From contig NEEC01000015.1 in NCBI GenBank assembly GCA_002189035.1, forward strand, positions 1 to 64,000: a DNA stretch of 64,000 nucleotides. The letters run 5' to 3'. The notes below the pieces were generated by a model that saw only the letters and a list, made by a program, of their open reading frames with translations, was not told the origin of the DNA and did not search any database. The translations under genes and the position numbers were made by a program. The stretch is from Utricularia gibba (lineage: Eukaryota; Streptophyta; Magnoliopsida; Lamiales; Lentibulariaceae). This document shows positions 52,795-64,000 of this stretch, piece after piece. The number at the start of each line of letters is the position of its first letter. Positions within the stretch are counted from its first letter, which is position 1.

Positions 52795-53663
52795 TCATTG
52801 AAAGCTCCTGCGGTCGAAGTAGATGGTGCCATCACCATAATAATAAGAGCTGTTGCCACAACACAAATCCTCGAGCTTATCCTCCACATAACCCAGATTG
52901 GTATTATTCGGATTCTGGTTGGCAGCAGCAGCATCCTCCAGCAGATTGTGATTATTATCATATCCATAGACGTAAGGAAGATCAACAGCATCATTGGTGC
53001 TAGAAAGCAGCTGCGCGTATTGCTCAAGTCCGGGAAATGTGTTTTGGGGCAAGGGATCCCCGGGGACTTGAAAGCTGCTCCGGCTGCTGCATGAAATTGA
53101 ATGTGAACTTGAATCGCTGGAGGGTTCGACTCGCTCAGGGAAGTTGAGTTTGGCCTTGGAGCCTTTGAACTTGAGGGCGGCAGCATCGTATGCAAGGGCT
53201 GCATCCTCCGCCGTGTTGAAGGTCCCCAGCCAAACACGCGCCGCCTTCTTAGGGTCCCGTATTTCTGCCGCCCATTTCCCCAAGGCCTTTGCCTTACTCC
53301 ACGGTAGTGCCTTCTCAATGTCGCCCCTTGCATCCCAAACACAGTCAAATGTGTTGGATCAAAACGCCTATTCAAAGGGAAGGAAATTTCCCACAACTCT
53401 TTTGACATCTTAGTTGGAAAAATCAAAATAGTTGTGTTTGTTTCTACGTAAATCATGGCAATAACTTCTGCGTATCTGAAAATCATAACATATATATGTA
53501 AAGGAGAGGGTTCTGTGGTTTTTACCTCGTTGGTGTTCACTTGGTTGAGGCGCAGGCAACTGGTGTTGGAATTGAAAGGGGGAGGTGTTCCAAATTGTTG
53601 TTGTTCGAACATTGGGATCAGGACAGGAAAGCCGTGTCCTTCTGGCGGATGGTCTCCTTCCAT
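52795..53663 (-). CDS. AP2/ERF transcription factor (1-nt frameshift inside the AP2 domain)
   Basis: Two exons: 53663 to about 53524 ([20 protein letters not shown] ... LNQVNTNE) and about 53410 to 52795 ([15 protein letters not shown]...). Nuclear GCC-box/DRE-binding ERF. One AP2 domain follows [17 protein letters not shown] and continues, after one base missing in the run GGGG at 53278-53281 (minus strand), as [20 protein letters not shown] and [20 protein letters not shown]. The Ala and Asp of the domain ([16 protein letters not shown]) indicate the ERF rather than DREB subfamily. The rest is low-complexity Ser/Asn-rich and ends DRRSFQ, with no EAR motif. The missing base sits in an invariant [11 protein letters not shown] motif, so an assembly error is likelier than a mutation. 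ERF-group membership beyond that is uncertain. Confidence 0.93.
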
Positions 53664-55492
53664 GCCGCAGGTTCTACACTCCTGATTGATCAGTACCAAT
53701 TTTTATTTTGTTTGCACACATGTATTAATCCCGGAGTCGCTGGTGGTTGTCAGATGGAACAAACAAACGTTGAAGGATTCAGGAAAGAAGGCAGGGAAGA
53801 TATAGCGGTTCTCCAAGAGAGATATGGTTTTTTATTAGCCACCCAACCCATTTGATCTTTATCTTTTTGTATTGGGCGTGGTTTTGAAAAGTATTCATCA
53901 CATTAGACCTGAAGCTCAAATTTCTACACCGGGGGCAAAAGAAAGAGAGATAAAGATGGGATGGTGGAATATTGAGTACGATATGGCGCAGTAAAGCAGA
54001 GATAATGCCGAAAAGAAAGATTGTGTTGTGTAATAATAGGGTTCCCAGATTGCCCTAATCACGTTAAATAGCAAACGAATCCAATGGCAAAGGCAAAGCA
54101 GACACGAGAAAGCTTGTGCTGGTCTTTGGAAAATCGGATGGTTAGTTTGAAACCACAGATTGCAATCTCTCGCCAAAGTTACACAAGTAGTGAATAAGCT
54201 TCAGAAAAGTAGCTCGATGAGAAGCAAAATTTCGTAGGGGAAAGACAATATAAAAAGGGGGTAGCTGCAAGACAGGCCCTTAATCGAAGCAGAGTTGATT
54301 TCTATACAATGAATCCTAAAGGCAACCCGAGATTGGACAAACAAGGCAGGTTGCCCTAAGCCACTGCAAAAAAATATACGAAGGCACACATATCCTTGTA
54401 GGGTTTGTGCGCATAAATTCACATGATGATGTGCCAATTGCCAGCCATGATTCGACTTTTGAGCAACTGGTTAGACACTTGGCGTTGAAAACTCTCTCCC
54501 CAGTAGAGAAAAGACAAGCAGCGAGGATGGGCTTTTCTTTTTCAAACTAAATCACGCGTAGAAAAACGCCATTTTTGTGGGGATCATCCTTTGAGGCCCT
54601 GGTGGAATTCAAAATGCGACTGTCTGATTTTTCTACAAGTTAGTTGGACTGGGCGGCGCAAACACCGTATCTGCAACGTTGAGTGGCCGTGGAGCTGAAC
54701 TAAACTATTTTTAGAAATGGCTGCCTGGCTGGCTGCCTGCCTGCCTGCCTCTCCTTCTTCATGTGCATCAAACAGTGGTTTTTGTGCCACGGTGGTGTCA
54801 CATCATCGGGAACCGGGAAACCAACCGTATATATAATTAATTGGAACACCATGCCCGGCTTCGCCCATTTAAATACTACCGACGCGCGGCGCTCTGGGGG
54901 TACCAAGACGATATGCACTGCAAGTGCAGGCATGCGCTTTCGCAATATCATTGGTGCTTGGAGCCAGCAGCCAATAGAAGAGATGAAGGCGCCTGCCCGC
55001 CGGTCAGCGATATCCAGAATAAAGAAAGTTAGGTCGGGACTCGGGGCCTGGTATTTTTAATATGCCAACTTTATACTATAAAGCGTCAACAGGAGCTGGC
55101 TTTGCATGCGATTTGCTCTTTCAACACAAAAAAGGGCAGCTCCAACTTCTACTTAGCCAGTTGATGGGGTGGCTGAGCGGGCTCCAATGTTCCGGATGGT
55201 GGTGCTGCTAGACCCATATAATAAATAGATTTATCCACGGCGATTTTTGCGGGCTTCATGATGGGCTCCTTCCGAGGCCCAGCTCGCGCCTTGGCGCTTG
55301 GGTTGGGCATGCTGCTACTGGGTAGGGTAGGCCATGCTCTCTTTGCTAAACTAAACCTGAAGAAGGAAAAAAGGTGGCCACATTTTGGAATCCTTGCTTT
55401 ACATAAATCACGCACACGAGTATGGTTGGTTGGTTGGTTGGTTGGTTGGTTATTGGGCATCATCTGCCATCTTCTTGCTTAAATGGGCTTCC
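53664..55492. other. Intergenic region upstream of the ERF
   Basis: No gene recognised. It holds the ERF promoter on the left and the NAB-protein 3' flank on the right. Simple repeats: GCCT/GGCT units at about 54719-54751 and (GGTT)7 at 55424-55451. Confidence 0.55.
55424..55451. repeat. (GGTT)7 microsatellite
   Basis: Seven perfect tetranucleotide units on the + strand, about 40 bases from the stop codon of the NAB/NET-like gene. Confidence 0.95.
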
Positions 55493-56211
55493 TTATCGAG
55501 CACCGGAGAAGCAAAAGAGGAATCTTGAACGTCTTCCTCCCTCCGTCTCGGGCCCCGTGCTTTTCTTGCCCTCCACTCCTCCATTCCCAGAATGCTGTCT
55601 CAGAACCCTGTTCTCCTTTCTCAAATCATGAATCACCTCTCTCTTCTGCTCGTTCCTCCTTATCAGCTCCGCCTGCTGCGACAGATTCTCCTCCAGGAGC
55701 ATCGAAAACTTGCTCTGTAAACCTCCGTCTGTAACAACAGGCGTCAAATTCTTTGATCGTACGGTCTCGAAATTGGATGAAACCGAGGACTCCTCGGCCG
55801 TCTGCAAACCGCTTTTGAAAGCCGTATCCGGGTGGGTTTTCGTCAGTTTCCTGAAAGAACTGGATCCGGAACCGGTTTTACAGAAGGATTCCGACTTGAG
55901 GGCATCCGCGAAAACATGGTATGATCCTTGGAGATCCTGTAGCATTCTGATGATCTCAGGCCTTTTGTTGTAGTACATCTCCGCTCTCTGGGCGAAGGTA
56001 TCTCCATCGTCTTCGATCAGATGCATTATTCTCTTTATCTTATCGTCCATTTCTGCGCAGCATGCGAAAAGACAAGGTGATGGCCACAGAGGAAAGGGAA
56101 AGCAGCAGAAGAACGGGTACCTGATATGGTGGAGCCGAAGCGCTGAGAATGGGAGATGTGATTCTGAGTGTCCCATCGCAGCGAAAGCGAAGATGATCGC
56201 TGGTGCTCCAT
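55493..56211 (-). CDS. Small NAB-domain (NET / KIP1-like) protein
   Basis: Two exons. Exon 1 starts MEHQRSSSLSLRWDTQNHIS at 56211 and ends FGSTIS with a GT donor; exon 2 begins inside EMDDKIKRIMHLIEDDGDTF. The NAB (NET actin-binding) core is visible: MDDKIKRIMHLIEDDGDTFA, QRAEMYYNKRPEIIRMLQDL and a short helix after it (QGSYHVFADALK). The C-terminal region has a coiled-coil-like segment LLEENLSQQAELIRRNEQKR and EVIHDLRKENRVLRQH; it ends CFSGAR. NET proteins link actin to membranes. Here the N-terminal WWW-type start of the NAB domain is reduced to one Trp (RWDTQNHIS), and the protein is only about 200 residues. An alternative start MRRILVGD lies eight residues upstream. Family placement good, function inferred. 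Confidence 0.82.
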
Positions 56212-56630
56212 ATCTCCGACCAAAATTCTTCTCACTAGAAGAATTTTTTCTACAGTGGAGAAGGGAATTTGAAGTGGAGCACAATGAATGGAATTTACTC
56301 CGCCAAAGAAAAGAGAAAAGGAAAAGAGAGGGTGATCAGGTCTTGATTAATGCGCTAATCTCGAGTCCACAAATACGGTATAGTGGTAGTAGTAGTCCCT
56401 GTCTCTTTCCCCTTGGGCCCGAAACGGCCGGCCCAGCCCACTAAAAGAAACCGCGCGAAAGCGTCCACGAGCCGAATCAAACTGCCCACGGAAACTTACA
56501 CGCACACGCTTGTTGAGAATATTTTTCACCTTTCGGCTCCCCCATTATAAATCCATCCTGATCGGATGCCCAACACATTTCATCCTCATTCTCGAATCTC
56601 CTAGCTTTCCTGCTTTCAACGCCTGCATCA
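56212..56630. promoter_or_regulatory. Divergent promoter region, NAB-protein / GEM-like gene
   Basis: 419 bp between two divergent start codons. A CCATTATAAATCC context near 56540-56552 gives a TATAAAT-like element for the rightward GEM gene, about 85 bases upstream of its ATG. The promoter role is inferred from position. Confidence 0.45.
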
Positions 56631-57535
56631 ATGTCGTCGGCTGCGGAAGAGCAGGTGAAGAAGAAGAAGAAGTTGGGAACTCAGGTGATGGGCCAGCCGG
56701 CGGCGCCCGCCGTGCATCCCGATAATCAGAGGACGGCCCCAAATCGCCCCGCTGGACAGTACTACTTCACCGATCATCCTTACGTCATGTTTTCCCCAGG
56801 CGCCACAACACCTGACAGCAAGCCTCTTGAATACGTGGCCAATTCATTTAACACATGGAGCCGCCGCACCGAGGAGATGGCTCACAACATATGGAACAAT
56901 CGTAATTCCCCACTCCCAATTCATGATACATCAAACTCAGAAAGCTAACATGAGTTTTGTGGTTTGCAGTTAGAACTGGATCCTCTGTGTATGAAGCTGC
57001 ATGGGGGAAGATGAATTTGGCAGCGAAGGCTTTAAACGAGGGAGGCTTTGAGTCTCTTTTCAAGCAGATATTCTCTGTGGAAGCCGACGAGCATTTAAAG
57101 AAAACATTCGCATGTTACTTTTCAACCACCACCGGACCGTCGCCGGGACTCTGTATCTCTCCTCTGCCCGTCTCGCTTTCTGCAGCGATCGCCTCTTATC
57201 TTTCCAAGCCCCTTCCGGCCAGCAGACATGGACTTACTACAGGGTATATTACATGAAAAACAAAAAAAGAAAAGATGTATCCACAAAGTAACAGTGTTTT
57301 GATTGGGTTTAAAAATCTGTTGCAGGTGAGCATTCCACTTGGGAGAATAGAGAGTGTGAATCCCGTAACGATGAGTAAGAATGCTGTGGAGAGGTATATC
57401 CATGTCGGGACTGTGGATAGGCACGAGTTTTGGTTCATGGGGTTTGTGAATTTCGAGAAGGCCTCACATCATCTCCTGGATACAATCCATGCTTTCAAAG
57501 CCACCGCAAATCCTTCCCTCGTTTATGTACAATAG
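56631..57535 (+). CDS. GEM-like GRAM-domain protein (1-nt frameshift)
   Basis: Three exons: 56631-56901, 56970-57243, 57326-57535. Start MSSAAEEQVKKKKKLGTQVM, a Pro-rich N-terminus with DHPYVMFSPGATTPDSKPLE and FNTWSRRTEEMAHNIWNN. Exon 2 opens LRTGSSVYEAAWGKMNLAAK and carries the GRAM domain: GGFESLFKQIFSVEADEHLK and KTFACYFSTTTGP, then (after a missing G at 57139) VAGTLYLSSARLAFCSDRLL. Exon 3 completes it (VSIPLGRIESVNPVTMSKNA, HEFWFMGFVNFEKASHHLL). It ends NPSLVYVQ. This matches the plant GEM/FIP1-type GRAM proteins, linked to ABA responses and epidermal patterning. The lost G (CCGTCGCC for the expected CCGGTCGCC) breaks frame in the middle of the GRAM domain; the rest is intact. Confidence 0.93.
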
Positions 57536-58472
57536 AAACCTTGGATTCTACGTTATCAGTTTGTTTTGTAGTCGCTCTGTTGAATAAACAGAAGGTCTTT
57601 GGGCTTTCCATCGTTCATTGGTCTTCGGGGGTGTCTGCACAAAAATGAAAAGAATAGTGTGTAGGGTTAAGCAGAAAAAAGAAGAGCTTTGGATGGAGGA
57701 GAAATTCTCCGGTCTCCCAAAGTAAAAACCAGCAGCTACTGAGCAATACGTAGTAGCCACTAGCAGGGAGGCTTTTTACGTTATCCATCAGCCTTCCCTT
57801 TCCACTTCGATCCTCGCAACACTCAGTAGGCAGGATTCATGTAAGCTGTATATCAGTAAACTTCCTCCAGATCACACCACACAACACAGCAGCTGAAGGT
57901 GCATTCATGGTTTCCTCATGATAAAAAAAATACGTGAAACGTTTGATTGGCAGGAGAATTAAGGGGCTTGGTGTTGAACTTGAGATTACGGTTCAGGGGA
58001 GAGTCATGCTCGGCTTCTTTTTGGTCATTTCTGGGCAAAGGTCCCATTTTTCGCTGGAATACAAATTAAAGCATCGTCTTAGTCCTTCTCTTCATCTGTT
58101 GTTACTCCCAAATTTCATTCTTTTCCCTCTTGTTATTCTCCTCGACGCCAGTCTCCACATTATTCCACCAGTTACCATCAAACGACACATTCACAATCCA
58201 GAATCCCAAATGTTTCCATGGCACATCACCGTTGTCCACCATCACAAGTTATTCTCCAGCCCATCAGGAATCATGGAAATGATTAGTGATTGGAACTGCA
58301 GCACACCAATACAAGGACGAAAATCCGTGAACAAAGGTCTGAGGGAATCATTATCAACCCAGAGAACTTGTGCGAACAAGTCATCAGGCTGATAAATTTT
58401 CCCATAAAACATAACACAAATTCAAACCCAGATTCTAACGAAATACATAGGCAACAAAGAAATGGAAGAAAC
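57536..58472. other. Convergent intergenic region, GEM-like / CFL1-like
   Basis: Expected to contain the 3' UTRs of both genes. No additional gene recognised on either strand. Confidence 0.5.
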
Positions 58473-59372
58473 TCAGCAGCAGCCGTGATACACTCGATCG
58501 AAATGCAGGAGCTGGCCGCAGCATTTGGGGCAGATTTCATGCTGCTTAGGTACCATGTAATACATCAAGCAGCTTTTGCATCCGGCCACCACGAGAACAT
58601 TAGCAGAAGTAATGCTACTACTCCCAGTCTCACCTAGCTGGTGTTCCTTTTGTTTGAAGTGGTTGTTGTTAACAGTCCATGGCTCTAAAGGGGAACAAGG
58701 AGACTCCGAAGTAGTTGAAGACAAAGACGAAGAATTCACACTCTCATACGAAATGCAATCATCTTCCTCTGAGTCATAACGATATCCGCCGCAGCAAATT
58801 GTTTTCCGAGGATCTTCCTTCGCTTTGATGCCGGTCGTCCAATTTATGTAGTAAACTTCGCCTGTCTACTCTAGTCCAACAAGAACAATACTCAAAACCA
58901 CACTATTCTTCACAAAATTAAAGCAAAAGGACAAACCTTGAAGCCCATGTAAACATAAATAAAAGCAATAAATGATCGCCATAAATGAAGAGGACTGTTC
59001 AGGTGGGTTTGCCCAAAAATCAAATCTTTTTAAGGTTTCAACTTTCAAATCACTAAATGTCCCCCAAACAAACAAACTAACACTCACAGCCATCGTATTT
59101 AATGTTGTAGAAGAAGGGATCTTATATGAAATTCGTTGGTTCCCCAACTCTACCTTCAAATCTAGGCATTGCTCCCAATGTAAAGGAAGCGCGGCTTGTG
59201 AATTTAGTTCCAATATAGAATCCGCAGCCTCGAGCGACGGAGATTCCGCCGGCCCTCCCGTTACATTGGCTGCTGAAGCATTTCCGTTGGTGGCGTGAGC
59301 GCGGCTCAAAGTGCACTTTTTCAAGGATCTCTCGAGAGATGCTGTGATTGTTGCCATATTAGGGGCAGCCAT
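58473..59372 (-). CDS. WW-domain protein, CURLY FLAG LEAF1 (CFL1)-like
   Basis: Two exons, 59154-59372 and 58473-58865. Start MAAPNMATITASLERSLKKC. The WW domain spans the junction: LPLHWEQCLDLK in exon 1 and TGEVYYINWTTGIKAKEDPR in exon 2, with both Trp residues and the central aromatic pair. A second conserved block in exon 2 is ANVLVVAGCKSCLMYYMVPK followed by CPKCCGQLLHFD, a Cys-rich motif (CKSC, CPKCC) that may bind zinc; it ends YHGCC. CFL1 proteins regulate cuticle formation and leaf rolling by interacting with HDG1-type factors in rice and Arabidopsis; I infer the same for this gene. GT-AG intron, in frame. Confidence 0.88.
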
Positions 59373-60500
59373 TGCTTCTCCTGTTTTCTTTTCTTTTTTT
59401 TTTTTTCACTGAGTAGCTACCTGGCTTGAACACCCCAGAAAACAGAATCGGGAAGATGAGTATTTCTCGCTGGTTTGTTACACAGCCATTTCAGGAGAGA
59501 AGCTCCTCCTGTCCATAATCGCCAATTTATACTGCAAATTTACATACAACAGGCAGCAAAACAGCAGCTATCAGTGAGATTCATTGGTATAATTTTTTTC
59601 TCACGCTTGACTAAACAGTAGTGATAATTCGAGAACAAAATATTTGAAAAAGTGTGGATGTATTGTTGCTGGGTTAAAGGCATAGGCAAAGCTGAAAGGC
59701 GGAAAAGAAACACAGAGGCTCAGAACAAAGTTACTGGTTAGCAGCGCGCGTGATTTGGTCAATAGAATATTTAAAAGAATCAGCGGCAAACTGATGCATT
59801 ATTTTGTGTGGTTGGGGGTTCACGTGAAGGGCTCTGTGCCTGCGCCTGGGGCTGGGGCTGGGTCTCGGTCCCGGTGTGATCTTATTAGGGTTCTTTGAAA
59901 AGAGGCAGGAGGTAGATGGGGATGGCTGGACTGGACTGGACTGGACGCACCTTATTTCACTGCGGTCACAAAAACTGTACCTCTCCATCTATCTCACGTC
60001 CTCCGTCTTTTTGTCTAATTCCAATCAGGGTTTTGCACCAGTTTGGCCTTCTGCTGGAAATCATGCCACTCAGATCCTTCTCCCTTATTAGGCCTACGGC
60101 AGCTATGCTAGTTTTTAAGACTGGCTTATGAGTTCTTCAATCCAGGGTTTGTGGGGATCCCATCAGATTGGGTGTCTAATTTGCGCTTCTTCAGTACATC
60201 ACATGATACACTTGCCATGTCTTCATTACTTACAGTGTATTCAAAGTACAGGAATAAAAATCGTATTTTTTTTTTATACACAATAAAAGAATGGTGCCCC
60301 AGAAGCGTGAGCGTGTATATATGCATGATCTATCCTGAGACTGCAGAAGCTAAGACAACTCACCTAAATTCCTGCATACCATTCATCACAGTGAAGGATG
60401 GGATCATCTACGATGGAGAGGATGCAGGCAAAATGACATTTTGTGCAGTGTTTGTGTGAGACCGGGGACCTGTCCACCGCCGCCTGGGATCGAATACCTG
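59373..60500. other. Intergenic region, CFL1 promoter side / BAR-protein 3' side
   Basis: Holds the CFL1 upstream region, with CCCAGCCCC-like G/C-rich words near 59840-59870 and GGACT repeats near 59929-59945. The BAR-gene 3' end may extend to about 60404 if its last coding segment is also shifted. Confidence 0.45.
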
Positions 60501-63455
60501 CTAGCTGCGGGTTGAGACTGCCGGTGCCGGTGTGGATGATGCAACCGTCGAGTATTTCGATATGGAAGCAGCTGAGGGCAAGGGGTCATGATTCCTTGAT
60601 GCTAGAGGAGCAGAGTGGGCAGTAGGATGAGACGATCTTCCAGGAGCTGGTGGAAGCGGAAGCTCATGGAGTTCGCTTATCCTGGGAGGTGAGACAAACA
60701 TGGGAGAGTTATGGGAAGATGGCTTTGAGTTCAATGGTGGTTGGGACGACGGGGTGCGCAAAAGCGGCCCGAAAACGGAGGGAATGCAGGGAACTTGATG
60801 GGGTTACTGCTGGGAGATTATGGGGACTTGGCCATCGATTTCCAGTTAGGGGTCCAGAAAAGGACTGCTGCGTCTTCGCTTTTTTGGCATAGGATGCAGC
60901 AGCATTTGCATCTAGTTGCCTGTTTGCAGCTGAAACACTTTCCGTGAGTGGAGGAGGCAAGGGACAGGGTTTCTTTCGGGGGGACTTGTTCTCATCAAGT
61001 ACCGACTTCGCGGTTGAGGTCATCGAACCAGACTTGCCATTGTCATTCCCATCTGAGCTTGAGGACATTTGTCCAGCATTTGAGGCATTCTTCTTCAGAG
61101 GAGTTTCATTCGATAACTTCCCAGAAACTTGCGAATTCCTTGTCTCGTCTGGTGTTGGTAGCACATAAGAGACAAACTTGCAAGATGGGGAAGACCTCAG
61201 AGGCACGCCTCGCTCGACCGAACTTGGTTTTGTTCCTGGAAACAGAGGTGCTGATTTGCTGATTGTTGCCTTCTCTCTGAGGACTGAAAACGGGCACCGA
61301 ATAGCGCTTCCAAAAAGCTCCTACAGACATTCATCAGTATATTGATCAGGCTAATACACAAGTCACCCAATTGTGTTCTTAAATGATTATTTTACAGTGC
61401 AAAGCGAATAAGGGTCCTTACTTTCGGACCTCCAGGCTTGCTCACATGAGAACTTTCCACCGCATTACTGTCCACCTACAAAATAAGTGAAAACCATGCC
61501 ATGGCTCCATCAGTGTCAACTTAATCCAAAATCATGCACCTAACGCTTATGGACGTTGTTTTCAGTATGAAGATATGCATGGATGCTGAACTTACCTCCA
61601 TCGAATTTCTAGACTCAGAGGCGTCCTGGGGTGGACGGTTTCGTGTGTACCTAAAGCTCAATTCCCCAAAATCATGTGTTCCAGGATCATCATCAGTATC
61701 GTCATCCATATCACTTCTATCATCATATTCATCGCAACTTTCAGGGCCACTATCTCTGTGTCCAATAAATTTGTAATCAATATGATACTGTTCTGATAGC
61801 AATTTAACATGTGGTTCAATCGACTCCAGGGACGTCACTGCTCTCCTGAAGAAGGACAGCTGTTGAAAACAGCAAGTAAACGTGAGAATGATGCCATAAT
61901 GACAATGCAGGATGCAGGTATTTTTATGTTGGAAACAGAACAACCTGTGCAGCATGATGCCGAGACGCCTGAGTGAGAAAACTCTGTGATTGTCCTTGCA
62001 TTAGCGATTTCACGCGGAGTACAAATGCATTTGCCTCCTCCTCAAATTCATCTTGAGCCTCTTGTAACTGAGACGAAGAAAAGTAATCATCTTTGCTGTT
62101 ACTCAGCCTCCTCTTCTCTTTATGTTTCCTCTTTAGTTCTTGAAACACTTTCCTGTTAATTCATCATTCAGTAAAGTATACAGTCATCACTTGAAAGTTT
62201 GTAAACAGGACCGTGTCTGACCTTTTATCATCACAATGATTCTTCATCACCTGCATCATAGAAGGAAGGATCAAGGAATACTCGATGGAAATACTCTTAC
62301 GTAAGCTCATGGCCAAATTGGAAAAGCACGTCCGGAACAGAACATCGCACACAAAATGGAAGAAAAATAGGTAACAGAAATTGGTGGGAAAAGAAAGAAT
62401 ACGGAAATTGTGATGAATGGTGAGTACCTCTACAACTTGAAGTTCGTTTACAAGAGCCTTTGATGGAATAGAAATCGTCTTGCATATATGGGAACGCTGA
62501 TAAAGAAGACAAACTTAAGAAAAACAAATTACTCATGGGAAACCAGCACATGCACATTAATTGACACTTACATAAACATCAGCAAGATTTTGAAGTTCAA
62601 ACTGCGCTTTTCCAAGCATTAATAAAATTTTTCCTGCACAATATCAGATTCTGTATAAGCAGAAACATTATGCATACACTACGCGTGAAAGGCTTCAAGG
62701 AGAAAAAACTTCAAAAAGTTCGTGAGCATATTATCACAGAGCTAAAGATATTTGTGATTCAGTTTACCACTCTCTTCATCATCATTCAAGGCTGTTTTCT
62801 CAAGTAGACAATCTCCCATTTCCTTTAGCGATTCTGAAAATTCTGCAAAGTGAGGAAAAGATGGATTATTTGCAAGCACGAACTCCATACTACAAGAAGA
62901 TTTCATCTATCTGTTAATTACCATAGACGCTGTTTGCCATGGCAGCACCTGCCGAATGCAACCTTTCATAGCATTCTCGCATGTCTTTCAAGTTCTGAGA
63001 AAATGCATCAAAACCCAAAATCAGAAATCATGCCATCAGAAAAGCATCAATTTTGCTGTGAAGAATAAAGCAATCCAGTCAACGAAACGAAGTTGGAAAA
63101 AAACGACTAAATGTATCAGTTTCACACTGACGGTACTGGAATCTCCTAGCATAATTCGATAGCTGAACAGAGGAAGCAAAAAAACAGCCATCCTTCGTAG
63201 GATCAAATGGCACACCCAGAACCGGTTATTGACAATTATCATGAAAAAAAAAATCAATGCATAATATCGATTTCCCAAAAACGACAGCAGCCGATCTCCC
63301 ATTCTCGAAAGCAATCGAAACAGCAAGAGAGCAAGGCGCATTACCGTTGTCACTTGGGCAATCTCATCCCCCGCCGCAACAGGGTATTTCTTTACCGATC
63401 TTCTATTGCTCTCGGGTGCCGCAAATTTCCTTAATTTCTTCAACGATGTCATCAT
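60501..63455 (-). CDS. BAR-domain protein of the At2g33490/At3g26910-like hydroxyproline-rich group (frameshifted near C-terminus)
   Basis: About ten exons from MMTSLKKLRKFAAPESNRRS at 63455 (a second Met follows at 63452). The N-terminal half is a BAR-type helical domain: NLKDMRECYERLHSAGAAMA, EFSESLKEMGDCLLEKTALN, ILLMLGKAQFELQNLADVY, RSHICKTISIPSKALVNELQ, then FEEEANAFVLRVKSLMQGQS, FLTQASRHHAAQ and SFFRRAVTSLESIEPHVKLL. After an acidic linker (DDRSDMDDDTDDDPG) come GELSFRY and the Pro/Ser-rich tail (APLFPGTKPSS, YVLPTP). BAR domains sense or bend membranes. In the last exon the frame ends at 60709, while the expected tail (ISELHELPLPPAPGRSSHPT) lies in another frame; two missing bases near 60766-60770 and 60780-60782, in C runs, would reconcile it. 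The exact C-terminus is uncertain. Confidence 0.85.
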
Positions 63456-64000
63456 CTCAATCAAATTATTTCTCGTCGGAGCATGAATGTGCGAAATTAG
63501 CACTATAAAGAAGAATCTAATCCGGGATCGGTGCCAAGCGAAAGAGTGCAATCAGTGAAAAAGAAAATTATTCTTGACCTAGATCACGCCCTGAAAACAC
63601 TATAGAGAAGAAGGCAGGAAGAATTTGTGCATGGCACCTTAAAAAGCACCAAGTCCGTGTCCTCGTTTTCTTCGTCGCGTTAAAATCTGAGAAACCTTTG
63701 AAGATTTTAAGGTCCAGTCCAAATTCTTGGATGACCGACCAGTCAAACCTGAAAGCGCGTGCTGCTGGACTCCAAAAAGTCTGTTCACACACTACAAGCG
63801 TAAGCCGTGAAAAGCGATTTCTTGTTTGGGCCCAGAGTCGCTGTTCACACACAAGAAAAATATTTTTAGTGTTGGACCGAGCCGAAGAAGCATCATCATC
63901 CATCCTCAACAAAAACGGCATGACCCAAGTGCAGCTGAATGAATGCAAGAGACAGTATCCTCTGGGCCGACTTGATTTGCTTTTGTAACCCGTAAATCTC
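63456..64000. promoter_or_regulatory. Upstream region of the BAR-domain gene, to window edge
   Basis: Presumed promoter of the leftward BAR gene. I recognise no gene here; overlapping ORFs on both strands lack family features. Confidence 0.4.

Noticed and set aside
54719-54751. GGCT/GCCT repeat as a coding repeat
   Set aside because: Short low-complexity DNA without a supported gene around it.

Overview
The window begins at the physical end of a plant chromosome. Bases 1 to about 425 are Arabidopsis-type telomeric repeat, C-rich strand reading inward, and the array decays into variant repeats before unique sequence starts. The genes are nuclear plant genes with spliceosomal introns: plastid-targeted PsaD and GAPA, peroxisomal MFP2, mitochondrial PDK, sterol CYP51, HAK potassium transporters, a GRAM/GEM protein and an AP2/ERF factor. 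This supports a flowering plant with compact gene spacing. I cannot name the species from the sequence.

Layout, left to right: telomere and a short subtelomere with a 76-bp tandem repeat; PsaD (-); HIG1-domain protein (+); MFP2 (-, 18 exons); two tandem pectin methylesterases (-); a decayed TPR pseudogene (+); Pumilio 24-like (-); a Ty1/copia-like solo LTR with a 5-bp target duplication; a small unknown ORF (-) divergent from pyruvate dehydrogenase kinase (+); a PADRE/DUF4228 protein (-); a DUF1350 protein (-); plastid GAPDH A (-); a DHHC S-acyltransferase pseudogene (+); three tandem HAK/KUP transporters (-); ribosomal protein eS27 (-); CYP51 (+); a DUF2301-like membrane protein (-); an ERF (-); a small NAB/NET-like protein (-); a GEM-like GRAM protein (+); a WW-domain CFL1-like protein (-); and a BAR-domain protein (-).

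The genes do not form one pathway; this is ordinary eukaryotic gene order with two local tandem arrays (PME x2, HAK x3). I found no operon-like cluster and no convincing novel system.

The most useful observations concern structure. (1) At least seven otherwise intact, strongly conserved genes are each broken by one or two missing bases, nearly always in a short G or C run (PME2, PDK, GAPA, HAK-B, ERF, GEM, BAR). That pattern looks like a systematic indel error in the assembly rather than pseudogenisation. (2) Four introns appear to use GC instead of GT donors, two of them in one gene. (3) Two real pseudogenes carry stops and frameshifts. (4) The peroxisomal targeting signal of MFP2 sits alone on a 36-nt terminal exon. 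(5) A solo LTR is bounded by a clean target-site duplication. Coordinates of spliced genes below are whole-CDS spans; exons are listed where I worked them out.
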